Positions 6,122 through 7,396 of a DNA stretch of 7,396 nucleotides are shown one piece after another (the stretch's first letter is position 1; every line of letters starts with the position of its first letter). This DNA comes from DASRRB01 sp036732755 (lineage in GTDB: Bacteria > Planctomycetota > B15-G4 > SIAN01): contig DAINBU010000186.1 in NCBI GenBank assembly GCA_036732755.1, positions 1 to 7,396 on the forward strand, given 5' to 3'. Below the pieces are notes generated by a model. The model was not told the origin of the DNA. It searched no databases and saw only the letters and a list, made by a program, of their open reading frames with translations. The position numbers and the translations under genes are program-made.

Positions 6122-6127
6122 CCCTCC
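6122..6127 (-). promoter_or_regulatory. Shine-Dalgarno-like GGAGGG abutting the PLP-enzyme start
   Basis: On the minus strand GGAGGG directly precedes the ATG of the PLP-enzyme gene with no spacer, whereas 5-9 bases is usual. No in-frame downstream start preserves the family's N-terminus, so the ATG is kept. The run may be fortuitous or only weakly used. Confidence 0.3.
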
Positions 6128-6138
6128 AACTTAGACTC

Positions 6139-7396
6139 GTGAAGAGCTCCCTCGAAGCGCTCGACTGGGATCGCCTCTGCCAGCGACTCTCCGCCTACGG
6201 CGAGAGCGCGCTCGGCCGCGACCGGCTGCTGAGCCTCGCGCCCTGTCGCGACCGCGAGGGCGCGGTCGAGGCGGCGCAGGCGGTCGTCGAAGCGACGGCG
6301 CTGTGCGGGACGCCGGCGCAGCCCTCGTGGCGGGCGCTCCACGACCTCGCGCCGCTCTTCGTCGCCGCCCGCGGCCGCGCGACCGGGCTCGACGGCAAGG
6401 AGCTCGCGCTCGTGCTGCGCAGCGTGAAGTGCGGCGAGGCGATCCGGCAGCGCCTCTCCGGCCGCGCCGACTCGCCGCGGCTGCAGGCACGGGCGCGCGC
6501 GCTCGCCGACTTCTCCGCGGTGGTCCAGCTCCTCGAGAAGACCATCGACGCCGCCGGCGAACTGCTCGACGACGCGCTGCCCGAACTCGGCGAGACGCGC
6601 CGGAAGATCCGCGAGACGGACCGCCGCGTCCGCGAACGCGCGCTCGACGTCGGCGCGCGCGCCGAGCTGCGCAGCGCGCTGCGCGACGGCCCGCCGGTGC
6701 TGCGCGACGGGCGCTACATGCTGGCCGTCAAGGCCGACGCCCGCGGGAAGATCGCCGGCATCCTGCACGACCGCTCGGCGTCGGGCGAGACGGTCTTCAT
6801 CGAGCCCTCCGAGCTGGTCGAGCCGCAGAACGCGCTCGCCGACCTGCGCGCGCGCGAGCGCCGCCTGGTCGACCGCATCCTGCTCGAGCGGACGCGCGAG
6901 CTCCTGCGCCACGAAGCCGCGTTGCACGAGACGCAGCGCGCGCTCGCGAGCCTCGACGCGATCTTCGCGCGCGCCCGCTACGGCCGCGCGATCGGCGCGA
7001 TCGTGGCGATTCCCGAGGAGGGCGGCGCGCTGCGCCTCGAGCGGGCGCTCCACCCGCTGCTGCTCGCGGAGGGGGCGGGCGTGCGCGACGCGGCGGGCGT
7101 CGTGCCATTCGATCTCGAGCTCGGCGAGCGCTTCGACGTCCTCGTGATCAGCGGGCCGAACACCGGCGGCAAGACGGCGACGCTGAAGGCCGTCGGGCTG
7201 CTCGTCGTCATGGCGCTGAGCGCCGTCCCGCTGCCGGCGCAGGCGGCGCGCGTGCCGTGGTTCGACGGCGTGCACGCCGACGTCGGCGACGCGCAGGACC
7301 TGGCGCAGAGCCTCTCGACCTTCTCGGGCCACCTGCGCCGCATCGCCGAGCTGCTGCGCGTCGCGACGAAGCGGAGCCTCGTGCTGCTCGACGAGC
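6139..7396 (+). CDS. mutS2: MutS2 family ATPase, 5' part
   Basis: The first 419 codons of a protein that is normally about 780 residues; it runs off the window. MutS2 is a MutS-like dimeric ATPase without the mismatch-recognition domains. In characterised bacteria it suppresses recombination or splits collided ribosomes, using a C-terminal Smr nuclease domain not visible here. The GTG start gives (M)KSSLEALDWDRLCQRLSAYG, matching the family opening. The signature HDRSASGETVFIEP is at 210-223, between the two halves of the lever/clamp region. Walker A is GPNTGGKT (339-346). The MutS2-type signature STFSGHL is at 393-399, and Walker B, LVLLDE, at 414-419 is the last thing in the window. No frame break is seen. 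No Shine-Dalgarno precedes the GTG. Whether the C-terminus carries KOW or Smr domains cannot be told. Confidence 0.95.
   Translation, partial: MKSSLEALDWDRLCQRLSAYGESALGRDRLLSLAPCRDREGAVEAAQAVVEATALCGTPAQPSWRALHDLAPLFVAARGRATGLDGKELALVLRSVKCGEAIRQRLSGRADSPRLQARARALADFSAVVQLLEKTIDAAGELLDDALPELGETRRKIRETDRRVRERALDVGARAELRSALRDGPPVLRDGRYMLAVKADARGKIAGILHDRSASGETVFIEPSELVEPQNALADLRARERRLVDRILLERTRELLRHEAALHETQRALASLDAIFARARYGRAIGAIVAIPEEGGALRLERALHPLLLAEGAGVRDAAGVVPFDLELGERFDVLVISGPNTGGKTATLKAVGLLVVMALSAVPLPAQAARVPWFDGVHADVGDAQDLAQSLSTFSGHLRRIAELLRVATKRSLVLLDE

Noticed and set aside
5078..6142. Plus-strand frame antisense to the PLP enzyme
   Set aside because: The PLP enzyme frame has all cofactor-binding motifs; this one is a GC-driven shadow.
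6118..7332. Minus-strand frame antisense to mutS2
   Set aside because: The mutS2 frame has intact Walker A, the MutS2 signature and Walker B; the antisense frame shows no motif.

Overview
The window comes from a very GC-rich bacterial chromosome, with G or C in nearly every third codon position. Two predicted lipoproteins and the start of an MlaE-type permease indicate a Gram-negative cell. The tryptophanyl-tRNA synthetase carries a variant of the Thermotoga-type iron-sulfur cysteine motif. A soil or groundwater 'deltaproteobacterial' lineage (Myxococcota, Desulfobacterota or Binatota-like) is my best guess, but nothing here proves it. I see no mobile element, CRISPR array, tRNA or rRNA.

Layout. 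(1) Positions 1-1627, minus strand: an unrecognised lipoprotein-like gene, then the first 56 codons of an MlaE/YrbE-family permease. The two overlap by four bases (GTGA). The unrecognised protein is built from about twenty copies of a short aromatic-Pro motif (such as LWPLF or FFPLF), mostly 16-24 residues apart. Its reading frame appears to break once near position 266. (2) A 123-base divergent intergenic region, 1628-1750. (3) Positions 1751-4438, plus strand: a compact operon of trpS, a TPR lipoprotein and dtd, with a 4-base overlap and then a 7-base gap. (4) A consensus-like promoter and roughly 100-base leader, followed by an HU/IHF-family DNA-binding protein (4576-4923). (5) On the minus strand, a PLP-dependent cystathionine gamma-synthase/lyase (4952-6121), convergent with the HU gene across 28 bases. 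(6) mutS2 (from 6139, plus strand), divergent from the PLP gene with only 17 bases between start codons. It is cut by the window end just after Walker B.

How the genes fit together. trpS and dtd make a translation-fidelity pair: one charges tRNA-Trp, the other removes D-amino acids from mischarged tRNA. The lipoprotein between them has no obvious role in that. The motif-repeat lipoprotein is translationally coupled to a lipid-transport permease, so it may be an uncharacterised envelope component of that transporter. This is the best candidate in the window for something undescribed. The rest is ordinary housekeeping content, and long open frames antisense to these genes are GC-driven shadows.
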